A stretch of 64,000 nt of DNA from Phytohabitans maris (GTDB lineage Bacteria > Actinomycetota > Actinomycetes > Mycobacteriales > Micromonosporaceae): the NCBI RefSeq assembly GCF_031085175.1, contig NZ_JAVHUY010000019.1, forward strand, positions 1 to 64,000, given 5' to 3'. Positions 1-7,923 of this stretch are shown here, in pieces. Each line of letters starts with the position of its first letter. The first letter of the stretch is position 1. A program made the translations under genes and the position numbers. The notes below the pieces were generated by a model that saw only the letters and a list, made by a program, of their open reading frames with translations, did not search any database and was not told the DNA's origin.

Positions 1-2049
1 GGCGCCTTTGCCGGTGACGCCGTCGTTGATCATGGTGTGGCAGAAGGGGCAGCTGACGGCGATGGTGGTGGCGCCGGTGTGGAGGGCTTCGTCGACGCGT
101 TCGGTGTTGATGCGTTTGCCGATGCGTTCTTCCATCCACATGCGGGCGCCGCCGGCGCCGCAGCAGAAGGAGCGTTCTTGGTTGCGGGGCATTTCGGTGA
201 TGCCGGTGGCGGTGGTGGTGGTGAGGAGTTGGCGGGGTGGGGTGAAGACGCGGTTGTGGCGGCCGAGGTAGCAGGGGTCGTGGTAGGTGATGGTGCCGGG
301 TAGGGGTTGGACGGGGGTGAGTTTGCCGGTGGTGACCAGGTCGGCCAGGAGTTGGGTGTGGTGGACGACGTGGACGTTGGTGAGGCCGAGTTGGGGGTAT
401 TCGTTGGCGAGGGTGTTGAAGCAGTGTGGGCAGGAGGCGACGATCTTGGTGACGTTGGCTTCGGTGAGGGTTTCGACGTTTTGGGCGGCGAGCATTTGGA
501 AGACGAACTCGTTGCCGAGGCGGCGGGCGGGGTCGCCGGTGCAGGTTTCGCCTTCGCCGAGGATGGCGAAGTCGACGCCGGCTTGGTGGAGCAGGGTGGC
601 CACCGCGCGGGCGGTTTTCTTGGCTCGGTCTTCGAACGCGGCGGCGCAGCCGACCCAGTACAGGTATTCGAACTTCGTCTCCGCGTCGGCGCGTTTGATG
701 TCGAAGTCGAGGGTTTTGGTCCAGTCTTCGCGGGTGTTGGGTGGGGCGCCCCAGGGGTTGCCTTTGTTTTCCAGGTTGCGGAGCATGACGCCGGCTTCGG
801 ACGGGAACGCGGATTCGATCAGGACCTGGTAGCGGCGCATGTCCACGATGTGGTCGACGTGTTCGATGTCGACCGGGCATTGTTCGACGCAGGCGCCGCA
901 GGTGGTGCAGGACCACAACACGTCCGGGTCGATCACCCCTTGTTCGTCGGCGCCGCCGATCAGCGGCCGCTGCGCCTCGGCCAACGCCAGGGCGTCCACC
1001 GTCGAGTGGTCGCTGTTGGTGTCGGCGAGCAGGTAGGGGGCTTTGGCGTAGGCGTGGTCGCGTAGCGACAGGATCAACAGTTTCGGGGATAGCGGCTTGC
1101 CGGTGTTCCAGGCCGGGCATTGGGACTGGCAGCGGCCGCACTCGGTGCAGGTGGTGAAGTCCAGCAGCCCTTTCCAGCTGAACTGCTCGACGGCGGCGAC
1201 CCCGAACTGGTCCTTGTCCGGGTCGGCTTCCTCGAAGTCCAGGAGTTTGCCGCCCGAGGTCATCGGTTTGACAGCGCCCAGCCCGGAGCCGGCCGGGCGG
1301 GCCGGGTCCCGTTTGAAGAAGATGTTGACGAACGCGGCGAACCGGTGCCACGCCACCCCCATGGTCAGGTTCGTGGCGATCGTGATCAGCCAGGTCATCG
1401 ACACCACGATCTTCACCGCCGCCACGATCGACAGCCCAGCCTCGGAGGCGGGCAGCAGATCGCCGAGGGCGTGTGAGACCGGGGCGGCCCAGGCCGGCCA
1501 GGGCATGTGCCCGGTCGCGGTCTTGAACCCGCGGATCACGAACCCGCAGACCAGAACAGCGACGATCACCCACTCCACGAAGTAGCCCTGCCACATCGTC
1601 GACCCGGTAAACCGCGACCGCCCAGCCGGCCGGGTCGGCCGGTTCACCAACCGGATCGTGATCAACACCGCGATACCGGCCAGGCCGAACACCCCGATCA
1701 CCTCGGTCGCCAGCCCGTAAACCGCCCACCCACCCACGATCGGCAGACCCGCGTGCGGGTCGACCACCTCGAAATACGCCTCGAGCACCAGCAGCGACAA
1801 CACGATGAACGCGACCATCACAAACCAGTGCGCCGCCCCCACCACCGACCACTTCAACATCCGGGTATGCCCGAACGTCTCCGCCAACATCCGCCTCAAC
1901 CGCACCGACTTACCAACAAACCGGGACGGATCAGGCTGACCCAACCGGATCACCGCCACCATCCGCCACACCGCACGCACAGCCAACACCACCGCAACCA
2001 CGGTGATCACAGCCGCGACGGCAGAGGTCACGATCTGGACGGTGCCCAT
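1..2049 (-). CDS. Membrane-bound (Fe-S) oxidoreductase, heterodisulfide-reductase-like (3' end outside window)
   Basis: The reading frame runs off the left edge, so only the first 683 codons are seen. Five hydrophobic segments lie in about residues 7-230. A ferredoxin-type pair follows: CTECGRCQSQCP near residue 300 and CTTCGACVEQCP near 382, each able to bind a 4Fe-4S cluster. After these come CCG-type cysteine motifs (SCPHC, DPCYLGRH, FCCGAGG, SCPFC), as in heterodisulfide reductase subunit B/D. The layout matches the actinobacterial family that includes Mycobacterium Rv0338c. The role is probably membrane electron transfer; the partner is unknown. The ATG at 2049 follows a GGGAGGG ribosome site, and an inverted-repeat operator overlaps the promoter. 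Confidence 0.9.
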   Translation of the reverse strand, partial: MGTVQIVTSAVAAVITVVAVVLAVRAVWRMVAVIRLGQPDPSRFVGKSVRLRRMLAETFGHTRMLKWSVVGAAHWFVMVAFIVLSLLVLEAYFEVVDPHAGLPIVGGWAVYGLATEVIGVFGLAGIAVLITIRLVNRPTRPAGRSRFTGSTMWQGYFVEWVIVAVLVCGFVIRGFKTATGHMPWPAWAAPVSHALGDLLPASEAGLSIVAAVKIVVSMTWLITIATNLTMGVAWHRFAAFVNIFFKRDPARPAGSGLGAVKPMTSGGKLLDFEEADPDKDQFGVAAVEQFSWKGLLDFTTCTECGRCQSQCPAWNTGKPLSPKLLILSLRDHAYAKAPYLLADTNSDHSTVDALALAEAQRPLIGGADEQGVIDPDVLWSCTTCGACVEQCPVDIEHVDHIVDMRRYQVLIESAFPSEAGVMLRNLENKGNPWGAPPNTREDWTKTLDFDIKRADAETKFEYLYWVGCAAAFEDRAKKTARAVATLLHQAGVDFAILGEGETCTGDPARRLGNEFVFQMLAAQNVETLTEANVTKIVASCPHCFNTLANEYPQLGLTNVHVVHHTQLLADLVTTGKLTPVQPLPGTITYHDPCYLGRHNRVFTPPRQLLTTTTATGITEMPRNQERSFCCGAGGARMWMEERIGKRINTERVDEALHTGATTIAVSCPFCHTMINDGVTGKGA

Positions 2050-2098
2050 GTACGTCGCCCTCCCTGTGGAGCAGTTGTGGCATCATCGCCACGAGAGC

Positions 2099-2128
2099 AG
2101 CGTACTGTCATGGTTACCGGTCGGTAAC
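2099..2128 (-). promoter_or_regulatory. Promoter with palindromic operator for the Fe-S oxidoreductase
   Basis: On the minus strand a TACGCT -10 hexamer is at 2104-2099. A perfect inverted repeat, GTTACCG-GT-CGGTAAC, lies at 2113-2128, where the -35 element would be. This geometry suggests repression by a TetR-type dimer. The regulator is not identifiable from the window. Confidence 0.55.
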
Positions 2129-2141
2129 GTGAATAAAGTCG

Positions 2142-2179
2142 CAGCCCAGGGCCCAACCTTAAAGGTTTAGCCGGGGCTG
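2142..2179 (-). terminator. Hairpin downstream of crgA
   Basis: Arms CAGCCC (2142-2147) and AACCTT (2155-2160) pair with AAGGTT (2162-2167) and GGGCTG (2174-2179), giving an interrupted stem just after the crgA stop. There is no strong U tract. Confidence 0.5.
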
Positions 2180-2183
2180 CGGA

Positions 2184-2447
2184 TCACCGCCAGCGTGACA
2201 GCAGGATCAGCGAGGCGACCATCGAGCCGAAACCGACCGCGAGATTCCAGTAGCCCCAAGACTCGACGGGGTAGGCGGTCTCGGACAAGTAGTAGACGAC
2301 GAGCCACGCGATGCCGGCGAAGATGAGCCCCACCGCGGTGATCGGCAGCCAGATGGGGCTCGGCTTCTTGGCTGCCTGCGCCGCCGTCGGACGGACGTCG
2401 GTGGGCGGGGTGTAGACCTTCTTCTTCCGGACCTGAGACTTGGGCAC
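2184..2447 (-). CDS. crgA: Cell division protein CrgA
   Basis: An 87-residue protein starting VPKSQVRKKKVYTPP, the basic N-terminal signature of CrgA, followed by two transmembrane segments (about 34-55 and 67-84) and ending in SRWR, close to the MRWH end of the mycobacterial protein. CrgA is a small membrane scaffold at the division site that recruits septal penicillin-binding proteins. The GTG at 2447 was chosen because an AGGAG site precedes it and it restores the family start; the open frame extends far upstream but those residues are antisense to the next gene. It is divergent from the DUF881 gene and sits in the conserved crgA-sortase-pknB neighbourhood. Confidence 0.95.
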   Translation of the reverse strand: MPKSQVRKKKVYTPPTDVRPTAAQAAKKPSPIWLPITAVGLIFAGIAWLVVYYLSETAYPVESWGYWNLAVGFGSMVASLILLSRWR

Positions 2448-2577
2448 GACGCTTACTCCTGTCAGCACTTTGGTACATAGATTAGCGCCGCTGCACCCGG
2501 CCGTCAGCCGGGCGAGGCTCGCACCTACCGCTAGAGTAGTCAAGCCGGCGCGCGGAAGCACGAGGGGGCTGAGACGG

Positions 2578-3384
2578 GTGGAGTACACCTCCGGCGGCGC
2601 CTCATGGCGCGAGGCGCTTCGCACGGCCGCCTCGGGGCTGTTCTCCCGGCCCAGCGGGCGGCGGCGTTCCCCCTGGTCAATCGGCGTCCCACTGATCGCG
2701 GTCGCGGCCGGCCTGCTCTTCACCACCAGCGCCACCACCGCCAACGGCACCTCGCTGCGCGAAGACCGCCGTCCCCAGCTCGCCCAGCTCATCGAGGATC
2801 GGCGGGAGCGGGTCGAGGAGAGCGACCAGCGGCGGGCCGCGCTGCTGACCGAGGTCGAGGCGGAGACGGAGGCGCTCGCCGGGACGGACGCGCCGATCGC
2901 CGACCAGCGGCGCCGGGGTGAGGGGAGCCGGCAGGCCGCGGGGTTCACCGCGCTGCGCGGGCCGGGCCTGACCGTCGAGCTCGACGACGCGCCGCGGCTG
3001 GGCGAGACCCGGCCGGGCAACCCGAGCAACGACGACCTCGTTGTGCACCAGAGCGACGTGCAGGCCGTGGTCAACGCGCTGTGGGCCGGCGGCGCCGAGG
3101 CGATGTCAATCATGGATGTACGGGTGATCTCGACCAGCGCGGTACGCTGCGTGGGCAACACCCTGCTGCTGCACGGGCAGGTGTATTCCCCACCCTTCAA
3201 GATCACCGCGATCGGTGATCCGGCAGAGCTGCGCCACGCCCTGGAGGTCTCCAACGGCGTGCGCCTGTTCCGCGACGCCGTGGACCATTTCGGCCTCGGT
3301 TACCGCGAGACCGTGGAAGGGAGCGTGACCGTGCCGGCATACGACGGTTCCAGCGCCCTCAGCGAGGTCGAGGTGCCGAAGTGA
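2578..3384 (+). CDS. DUF881 family membrane protein
   Basis: A 268-residue protein with one transmembrane segment (about residues 29-52) and an acidic/basic helical stretch likely to be coiled coil (about 60-105). A conserved DUF881 domain follows, marked by [30 protein letters not shown] and the [12 protein letters not shown] region. The domain would lie outside the membrane. DUF881 proteins are usually found beside crgA and sortase genes in actinobacteria and are thought to belong to cell-envelope or division functions, but the activity is not established. The GTG at 2578 is preceded by an AGGGGG site. It leads a tight plus-strand run with the sortase gene 7 bases downstream. Confidence 0.88.
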   Translation: MEYTSGGASWREALRTAASGLFSRPSGRRRSPWSIGVPLIAVAAGLLFTTSATTANGTSLREDRRPQLAQLIEDRRERVEESDQRRAALLTEVEAETEALAGTDAPIADQRRRGEGSRQAAGFTALRGPGLTVELDDAPRLGETRPGNPSNDDLVVHQSDVQAVVNALWAGGAEAMSIMDVRVISTSAVRCVGNTLLLHGQVYSPPFKITAIGDPAELRHALEVSNGVRLFRDAVDHFGLGYRETVEGSVTVPAYDGSSALSEVEVPK

Positions 3385-3391
3385 GCACCCG

Positions 3392-4480
3392 GTGAGCCGG
3401 CACCGCGCGCCGGAGGGTGAAGACCAGACAAGCGTCATCCCCCGCGTCACCGATGACGGCCTGCCCCCGGCACCGCGTCCCAGCCCCCGGCCGCCCGCCC
3501 CCGCCGGCCCGCCGGTCGTGCCCGGCCCGCCCGCGGGTCCCGTGGCCGGGCGCCCGCCAGCAGACCTGCCGGGGCCACCACCCCGTGTGCCGCTCGACCG
3601 GGTGGACACGCCCACCGCGATCATCCCGGCCATCCCGGCGGACGCGACCGGGCTGCTCGGCGCCGTGCCACCGGCGCCGCCCAAGCCCGACCCGCCCGCC
3701 GGCGGTGCCGTGCCGCCCGTGCCCCCGCCGCGCCGCGGTGAGCGAGTGGTCAAGTTGCGGCCGGAGCAGACCGACGAGGGCTACAAGAGCGTCTACTCCG
3801 AGCTCACCCGCCCGACGGTCGGCTCGCGGATCCGCGCCGGCGTACGTGGCCTGGGCGAGCTCATGATCACGCTCGGCGTGGTCGTGCTGCTCTTCGCCGC
3901 GTACGAGGTGTGGGGCACCACGGCCATCATCGGCTCCCACCAAGACACCCTCGGTCAGCAGCTCGACCAGCAGTGGGACCAGCCGGATCCGGTCGTCGGG
4001 CCGACGCCGAGCGCCTCCTCCAACCCACTGCCCGGCAAGGCGATCGCCCGCCTGTACATCCCCAAGCTCGAAAAGCAGTGGGTCGTGGTCGAGGGCGTCA
4101 CACAAAAGGACATCCGGTACGCGCCGGGGCATTACCCCAGCAGCGCCGATCCCGGCAAGATCGGTAACTTCGCCGTCGCCGGGCACCGCAACCGGGCCAC
4201 GTTCTGGCGGCTGGACGAGCTCGACAACGGCGACGCGATCGTGGTGGAGACCAAGACCGAGTGGTTCGTCTACAAGGTGGTCCGCACCCGCATCGTCAAG
4301 CCCACGCAGGTCGAGGTCGTGGCTCCGGTGCCCGGCGAGCCGGGGGTCAAGCCGACCCAGGCCATGGTCACGCTCACCACGTGCAACCCTAAGTTGGACA
4401 ACTACCAGCGCCTGATCATCCATGGTGAGCTGGCCCGCAAGCAGGCCCGATCCGCCGGTCAGCCCGCGGAGCTGGGTTAA
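3392..4480 (+). CDS. Class E sortase
   Basis: A 362-residue protein. About 120 residues of proline-rich cytoplasmic tail precede a single transmembrane helix (about 152-172), followed by the sortase fold. The catalytic histidine is in [11 protein letters not shown] and the nucleophilic cysteine in [19 protein letters not shown], the TLxTC signature with a downstream YQRLIIHG arginine. Class E sortases cleave LAXTG-type sorting signals and attach proteins to the actinobacterial wall. The GTG at 3392 lies 7 bases after the DUF881 stop. No obvious LAXTG substrate was noticed in the window, although several secreted proteins have C-terminal hydrophobic ends. Confidence 0.93.
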   Translation: MSRHRAPEGEDQTSVIPRVTDDGLPPAPRPSPRPPAPAGPPVVPGPPAGPVAGRPPADLPGPPPRVPLDRVDTPTAIIPAIPADATGLLGAVPPAPPKPDPPAGGAVPPVPPPRRGERVVKLRPEQTDEGYKSVYSELTRPTVGSRIRAGVRGLGELMITLGVVVLLFAAYEVWGTTAIIGSHQDTLGQQLDQQWDQPDPVVGPTPSASSNPLPGKAIARLYIPKLEKQWVVVEGVTQKDIRYAPGHYPSSADPGKIGNFAVAGHRNRATFWRLDELDNGDAIVVETKTEWFVYKVVRTRIVKPTQVEVVAPVPGEPGVKPTQAMVTLTTCNPKLDNYQRLIIHGELARKQARSAGQPAELG

Positions 4481-4491
4481 GGGGGCACACC

Positions 4492-4770
4492 GTGTACGCG
4501 TGGATCTGGCGGCACCTGCCGTTTCGCCAGTGGCCGCTCAAGCTGGCCACCTCGGTGGTGGCCATCGCGGCCATCGGGGCACTGCTCTGGTACGTGGTCT
4601 TTCCCTGGGCCGAACCGCTGCTCCCCTTCGACGACGTGCAGGTGACCGACGACTCCGGGGTGCCGGGCGCGCCGGTCGAGTCGGGTGCACCGGGGGTCGG
4701 GGACGAGCCCACGACCGGAGACGAGCACGATATCCCCTACGACACCGAAGAGCCGGCTACCCCAAGGTGA
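4492..4770 (+). CDS. Small membrane protein in the sortase-pabA run
   Basis: A 92-residue protein beginning VYAWIWRHLPFRQWPLK, with one transmembrane helix (about residues 17-41) and an acidic, proline/glycine-rich tail predicted to be outside the cell. It lies 11 bases after the sortase stop and 4 bases before pabA, so it is co-transcribed. Similar short proteins with a WRHLPF start occur at this position in related actinobacteria. No catalytic motif is seen; a role with the sortase or the division machinery is only a guess from context. Confidence 0.8.
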   Translation: MYAWIWRHLPFRQWPLKLATSVVAIAAIGALLWYVVFPWAEPLLPFDDVQVTDDSGVPGAPVESGAPGVGDEPTTGDEHDIPYDTEEPATPR

Positions 4771-4774
4771 TGGC

Positions 4775-5422
4775 ATGCGCGTCCTTGTGATCGACAACTA
4801 CGACTCGTTCGTCTTCAACCTGGTCCAGTACCTGGGCCAGCTCGGCGCCGAGTGCGAAGTGCGGCGCAACGACGAGATCGACCTGGCCGCCGTCGGCCGC
4901 TCCGGCGCCGCCGGGGTCCTGCTCTCCCCCGGTCCGGGTACGCCCGAGCGCGCCGGCATCTGCATGGACGTCATTCGGGAGTACGGCGGCAAGCTGCCCA
5001 TCTTCGGCGTCTGCCTCGGTCACCAGGCGTTCGGCGCGGCGTACGGCGCGACCGTCAACCGCGCTCCCGAGCTCCTGCACGGCAAGACCTCGGACGTGCA
5101 CCACAAGGGCGTGGGCGTACTGGCCGGGCTGCCCGACCCGTTCACGGCGACGCGCTACCACTCCCTGGCCGTGGTCGAGTCGACCCTGCCGGACGAGATC
5201 GAGGTGACCGGCCGCACCGACTCCGGCGTCGTCATGGCGATGCGCCACCGTGACCTGCCGATCGAGGGCGTGCAGTTTCACCCCGAGTCGGTACTCACCG
5301 AGGGCGGGCACATCATGCTGGCGAACTGGCTGGCCACCTGCGGCCTGTCCAGCGCCGCCGACCGGGCCCCCGCCCTGGCCGCGGAGGTCGAGGAACGCCG
5401 CCGCGCCGCGTTCGCCTCGTAG
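4775..5422 (+). CDS. pabA: Class I glutamine amidotransferase: aminodeoxychorismate/anthranilate synthase component II
   Basis: A 215-residue glutamine amidotransferase supplying ammonia to a chorismate-using synthase. It begins MRVLVIDNYDSFVFNLVQYL, the classic TrpG/PabA start. The nucleophilic cysteine is in GVCLGHQAFG (about residue 79) and the His-Glu pair in QFHPESVLTEGG. No component I gene is adjacent, so the choice between folate (PabA) and tryptophan (TrpG) synthesis cannot be made here. Homologs at this position beside pknB are usually labelled as either. The ATG at 4775 was chosen for the family start; it follows the previous stop by 4 bases. Confidence 0.93.
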   Translation: MRVLVIDNYDSFVFNLVQYLGQLGAECEVRRNDEIDLAAVGRSGAAGVLLSPGPGTPERAGICMDVIREYGGKLPIFGVCLGHQAFGAAYGATVNRAPELLHGKTSDVHHKGVGVLAGLPDPFTATRYHSLAVVESTLPDEIEVTGRTDSGVVMAMRHRDLPIEGVQFHPESVLTEGGHIMLANWLATCGLSSAADRAPALAAEVEERRRAAFAS

Positions 5423-5426
5423 GTAG

Positions 5427-5454
5427 TTATCCACAGGCGGCCAAGTTATCCACA
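5427..5454 (+). other. Pair of perfect DnaA boxes between pabA and hicA
   Basis: Two copies of TTATCCACA, at 5427-5435 and 5446-5454, in the same orientation with a 10-base gap, each followed by GG. This is the consensus DnaA-binding nonamer. They lie about 58 kb from dnaN, so this is not the origin; they may titrate DnaA or make hicAB expression responsive to it. Confidence 0.75.
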
Positions 5455-5507
5455 GGTCAATCCACCTGCCTTTACTTGATCTGTCCAGCCGTGTAGACGT
5501 ACCCTCT

Positions 5508-5720
5508 ATGAAACGGACAGACCTGATCAGGAAGATCCAGCATGCCGCCGTCGTCGCGGGCACGACATTCATGCTCGTGCGTGAGGGCGGCCGGCACTCG
5601 GTCTACCGATGTGGCTGGCAGTGCCTCGTGGTCCCGCGCCATCGAGAGATCAGCGAGATGACCGCTCGCGGCATCATGCGCGACCTGGACAGCGTCCTCG
5701 GAAAGGACTGGTGGAAGTGA
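5508..5720 (+). CDS. hicA: HicA-type mRNA interferase toxin
   Basis: A 70-residue protein with the HicA layout: an N-terminal helix (MKRTDLIRKIQHAA), a beta hairpin with the expected catalytic histidine in GGRHSVYRCG (about residue 30), and a C-terminal helix around EMTARGIMRDLDSVLG. HicA toxins are double-stranded-RNA-binding-fold ribonucleases that cleave mRNA. The stop codon overlaps the GTG of the next gene, giving the usual hicA-hicB translational coupling. Two perfect DnaA boxes lie just upstream. Confidence 0.85.
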   Translation: MKRTDLIRKIQHAAVVAGTTFMLVREGGRHSVYRCGWQCLVVPRHREISEMTARGIMRDLDSVLGKDWWK

Positions 5721-6151
5721 AGACCTACACCGCCGTGTGCCGCCGGTCGGGCGGCTGGTGGGCGATCAGCGTTCCGGAGCTCAAGGGCGTGCACACCCAG
5801 GCCCGCCGCCTCGACCAGGCCGAGGGCATGGCGCGCGACGCGATCGCGCTGATGCTCGACGTCGATCCGGCGACGATCGCGGTCGAGGTGCGGCCAGAGC
5901 TTCCGGATGTCGTGTCCCACGCGCTGGAGGCGCGGCGGGCGGCCCGGCAGGCGGAAGAGGCCGCCGAGCGTGCCACCGCGGCGGCTGTCCACTCACTGCT
6001 CGACGGTGGTTACACCGTTCGCGACGCGGGCGCGCTGCTCCAGCTCTCGCCGCAGCGTATCTCGCAGATCGCGCCCGGCGTGCGGGCATCGGCGAAGGCG
6101 GTCGCCGCAGCGCGGGTGGAGCGGCCGGCGGTGCGCGAGCGGGTGGACTGA
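5717..6151 (+). CDS. hicB: HicB-type antitoxin with DNA-binding C terminus
   Basis: About 144 residues. The N-terminal half (VKTYTAVCRRSGGWWAISVPEL) is the HicB partial RNase H fold that binds HicA. The C-terminal third contains a helix-turn-helix-like stretch, YTVRDAGALLQLSPQRISQI, expected to bind the operon promoter. The GTG at 5717 overlaps the hicA stop by four bases and restores the family start; a GTG at 5711 is the alternative. The gene converges on pknB with only 8 bases between the stops. Confidence 0.83.
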   Translation: MKTYTAVCRRSGGWWAISVPELKGVHTQARRLDQAEGMARDAIALMLDVDPATIAVEVRPELPDVVSHALEARRAARQAEEAAERATAAAVHSLLDGGYTVRDAGALLQLSPQRISQIAPGVRASAKAVAAARVERPAVRERVD

Positions 6152-6159
6152 GCGACGGC

Positions 6160-7923
6160 TCAGCCCTCGGTCCCGCCACCTCCGCCTGGCGTCGGCGAGA
6201 TGCTCGGCGTCGGGCTGGTCGGAGGCTCCGTGGTGGGCTCCTGCTGCGGCTCCGTGAAGACGGTCAGCACGACCGTCGAGCCCTTCTTCGCCTTGCCGGT
6301 GACGTTTTGCCGTTGCACCGTGCCGATCTTGTCGTCCGACGGCGCCGGCGAGCCCTCGCGCAGTTCCACGTCGAAGCCGGCCTCTCTCAGCTCGTCCTGG
6401 GCACTGCTGGCCTCGTCGCCGACCACATTCGGGACCGGCACGATGTTGCCGCGGGAGACCCTGACTTCCACGATCGCCTCCTTGGCGACCTTCTTGCCCG
6501 CGTCCGGCACCTCGACGACCTGCTCTTCCGGCGCCTCGTTGTCGACCTCCACAAACCTCGGCGTCAGACCGGCGTTCTTCAGCGCCGACTCGGCCGCGGC
6601 CCTGGTGCTGCCGACCAGGTCCGTCGGCACCAGGATCTCCTGCGGGCCCTGGCAGACGTTGATGACGACCTCGGTGTTGCGGTCGACCCGCTCGCCCTCC
6701 GGCTTGCTCTGCTTCGCGACCGTGCCCTTTTCGCAGTCGTCGCCGTAGTAGGGCTCCCCGTCGGTCGCGACGAGGCCGGCATTTCGCAGGTCGGCCTGGG
6801 CGGTCGCCGGCGCCAGGCCGAGCACGTTGGGCACCGTGGTCTGCGGCGTCCCCTTGTCTTGGTTGGAGAGGATCAGGCCGGCGATCAGGGCGATCACCGC
6901 CAGTACGCCGAGCGTGCTGAGCGCGGCCAGCACCCAGGCGGACGCCTTGCGCCGGCGCGGGTCGCCCACGCGCGCGGTCGGCCGGGTCATGGTGGCGTTG
7001 ATCGGCCGGGTGACCGCGGTCTGGCCCATCATCGCGACCGTCTCCGCGTCGCGCAGCACCGGCGTGGCCATGACCGGGCGCCCGGCGGCGGCCCGGAGCA
7101 GGTCGGCCCGCATCTCCTGGGCGCTCTGGTAGCGGTTGAGCGGGTTTTTCGCGAGCGCCTTGAGGTCGATCGCGTCGATGTCCGGGTTGACCTCGGGGTT
7201 GATCTCGCTCGGTGCCCGCGGGTCCTCCCGCACGTGCTGGTACGCCACGCTCACCGGGCTGTCGCCGACGAACGGCGGGTGGCCGCAGAGCAGCTCGAAG
7301 AGCACGCAACCCGCCGCGTACACGTCTGAGCGGGCGTCGACCGCCTCACCCCGGGCCTGCTCGGGTGAGAGGTACTGCGCGGTGCCGATCACGGCGCTGG
7401 TCTGCGTCATCGTGGTGGCGCCGCTGGCCAGGGCCCGGGCGATGCCGAAGTCCATGACCTTGACCTGACCGTTTTGGGTCAGCATGACGTTTCCGGGCTT
7501 GATGTCCCGGTGGATGATGCCGTGCCGGTGGCTGAACTCCAGCGCGGCGCAGATGTCGGCGGTGATCTCCAGGGCGCGCCGGGGCATCAGCCGCCCTTCG
7601 GCGGCGAGCACCTCCTTGAGCGTGCGCCCGTTGACGAACTCCATGACGATGAACGGCAGCGTCTCACCGGTCGGCGCGATCTCCTCGCCGGTGTCGTAGA
7701 CCGCGACGATGGCCGGGTGGTTGAGGGACGCGGCGTTTTGCGCCTCGCGGCGGAAGCGCATCTGGAAGGTCTGGTCACGAGCGAGGTCCGTGCGCAGCAT
7801 CTTGATCGCCACGTCGCGGCCGAGCCTCAGGTCGCGGCCGCGGTGGACCTCAGCCATGCCGCCATAGCCGAGTAGCTCGCCGACCTGGTACCTGCCACCG
7901 AGCAGGCGGGCCTGCGCAGTCAT
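6160..7923 (-). CDS. pknB: Serine/threonine protein kinase PknB with three PASTA domains
   Basis: A 587-residue transmembrane kinase. The kinase domain is residues 1-280: glycine loop GYGGMAEV (19-26), VAIK lysine 41, HRD 138-140, DFG 158-160, and an activation loop TMTQT (171-175) like the autophosphorylated site of mycobacterial PknB. A transmembrane helix follows at about 330-352. Three extracellular PASTA repeats (about 363-430, 433-498, 500-565) should sense muropeptides or lipid II; mycobacterial PknB has four. A proline/threonine tail ends the protein. The ATG overlaps the end of the upstream kinase by four bases. It is the last gene of the fhaA-to-pknB operon. Confidence 0.96.
   Translation of the reverse strand: MTAQARLLGGRYQVGELLGYGGMAEVHRGRDLRLGRDVAIKMLRTDLARDQTFQMRFRREAQNAASLNHPAIVAVYDTGEEIAPTGETLPFIVMEFVNGRTLKEVLAAEGRLMPRRALEITADICAALEFSHRHGIIHRDIKPGNVMLTQNGQVKVMDFGIARALASGATTMTQTSAVIGTAQYLSPEQARGEAVDARSDVYAAGCVLFELLCGHPPFVGDSPVSVAYQHVREDPRAPSEINPEVNPDIDAIDLKALAKNPLNRYQSAQEMRADLLRAAAGRPVMATPVLRDAETVAMMGQTAVTRPINATMTRPTARVGDPRRRKASAWVLAALSTLGVLAVIALIAGLILSNQDKGTPQTTVPNVLGLAPATAQADLRNAGLVATDGEPYYGDDCEKGTVAKQSKPEGERVDRNTEVVINVCQGPQEILVPTDLVGSTRAAAESALKNAGLTPRFVEVDNEAPEEQVVEVPDAGKKVAKEAIVEVRVSRGNIVPVPNVVGDEASSAQDELREAGFDVELREGSPAPSDDKIGTVQRQNVTGKAKKGSTVVLTVFTEPQQEPTTEPPTSPTPSISPTPGGGGGTEG

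Noticed and set aside
5427-5454. Second replication origin at the DnaA box pair
   Set aside because: Only two boxes, no AT-rich unwinding region and no replication genes; the true oriC is at the right edge.
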